Below, piece after piece: positions 63,674-64,000 of a DNA stretch of 64,000 nucleotides. Numbering within the stretch: position 1 is the stretch's first letter; each line of letters starts with the position of its first letter. Below the pieces are notes generated by a model. It was not told the origin of the DNA. It ran no database searches and saw nothing but the letters and a program-made list of their open reading frames with translations. The stretch is taken from the NCBI RefSeq assembly GCF_000013085.1, contig NC_007643.1, positions 1,721,001-1,785,000 on the forward strand. Reading direction: 5' to 3'. Position numbers and translations under genes: made by a program. This stretch comes from Rhodospirillum rubrum ATCC 11170. GTDB taxonomy: Bacteria > Pseudomonadota > Alphaproteobacteria > Rhodospirillales > Rhodospirillaceae.

Positions 63674-64000
63674 CCTGTGTATGATCATGCGCGACGAAGA
63701 GCGGCTGATCCCCGAATTCCTTGATCACAGTCGCGGTCTGTATGACCAGTTCGTGGTCGTCGATACCGGATCGGTCGATCGCACGGTGCCGTTGTTGACG
63801 GCGGCGGGGGCGGAGGTGCATCGCCAGCCCTGGCGCGATGATTTCGCCCGGGCGCGCAATGAAAGCCTGCGTCACGCCACAGCCGACTGGATCTTGGTGC
63901 TTGATGCCGATGAATTTCCCCAGGAGGGATTCGCCGAGGAGATCCGCGCGCTGATCGCCAGCCCGGGCGTCGGCGCGGCGACGATTCTGCGCCATGACGA
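63660..64000 (+). CDS. Glycosyltransferase family 2, N-terminal part (cut by window edge)
   Basis: From the ATG at 63660 the frame is open to the window end (113 residues). It starts LSLCMIMRDEERLIPEFLDH, with VVVDTGSVDRTVPLL and WILVLDADEF (DxD region), the GT-A family 2 signatures. It overlaps the PRC-barrel gene by 14 bases. The C-terminal part is outside the window. Confidence 0.88.
   Translation, partial: MTSLSLCMIMRDEERLIPEFLDHSRGLYDQFVVVDTGSVDRTVPLLTAAGAEVHRQPWRDDFARARNESLRHATADWILVLDADEFPQEGFAEEIRALIASPGVGAATILRHD

Overview
The window looks like chromosomal DNA of a high-GC alphaproteobacterium. Codon use, densely packed operons with ATGA start-stop overlaps, the LeuA type, a PHA-related phasin and thiolase, the CheB/CheR-type hybrid kinase and a DUF3309/BON/glycine-zipper stress block all fit Rhodospirillaceae (Rhodospirillum-like). 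That assignment is inference from gene content, not a database match. I saw no rRNA, tRNA, CRISPR array, insertion sequence or prophage.

Layout. (1) 1-3.8 kb: leftward operon of an MFS exporter, a TonB-dependent receptor and a methyltransferase cut by the window edge. (2) 4.0-11.0 kb: genes resembling a paeninodin-type lasso peptide cluster, in two arms. A 53-residue precursor and a lasso cyclase lie at 4.0-6.1 kb. A PqqD-like protein, an HPr-kinase-like peptide kinase and a sulfotransferase lie at 9.0-11.0 kb on the other strand. A leuA/AraC pair of visibly lower GC sits between them, and no leader protease (B2) gene is visible. (3) 11.2-21.0 kb: LysR regulator and a long leftward catabolic operon (CitMHS carrier, AtuA-like protein and partner, CoA-transferase, unknown 93-aa protein, thiolase, MaoC-Pta fusion, acetate kinase). 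It reads as uptake of an organic acid and its conversion to acetyl-CoA, acetyl phosphate and ATP.

(4) 22-48.8 kb: a large exopolysaccharide locus in five alternating transcription blocks. It holds a priming sugar transferase, flippase-like protein, Wza-like lipoprotein, BY-kinase/chain-length protein, outer-membrane barrel, two polymerase/ligase-like membrane proteins, UDP-GlcNAc 2-epimerase, a methyltransferase-WecG fusion, glycosyltransferases, AsnB, a beta-helix lipoprotein and a SyrD/PvdE-type ABC exporter. A second HPr-kinase-like protein, a nucleotidyltransferase and an unlisted 47-aa membrane peptide sit at its left end and recall lasso tailoring genes.

(5) 48.8-55.7 kb: a small Dps-like/receiver pair, a 1483-residue CheB-CheR-PAS-kinase-receiver-receiver-LuxR protein, then three small envelope/stress genes. 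(6) 55.8-64 kb: alcohol dehydrogenase flanked by repeats, 5-oxoprolinase genes pxpBCA, a short-chain dehydrogenase, glycerol-3-phosphate dehydrogenase, a phasin-like protein, a PRC-barrel membrane protein and the start of a family 2 glycosyltransferase.
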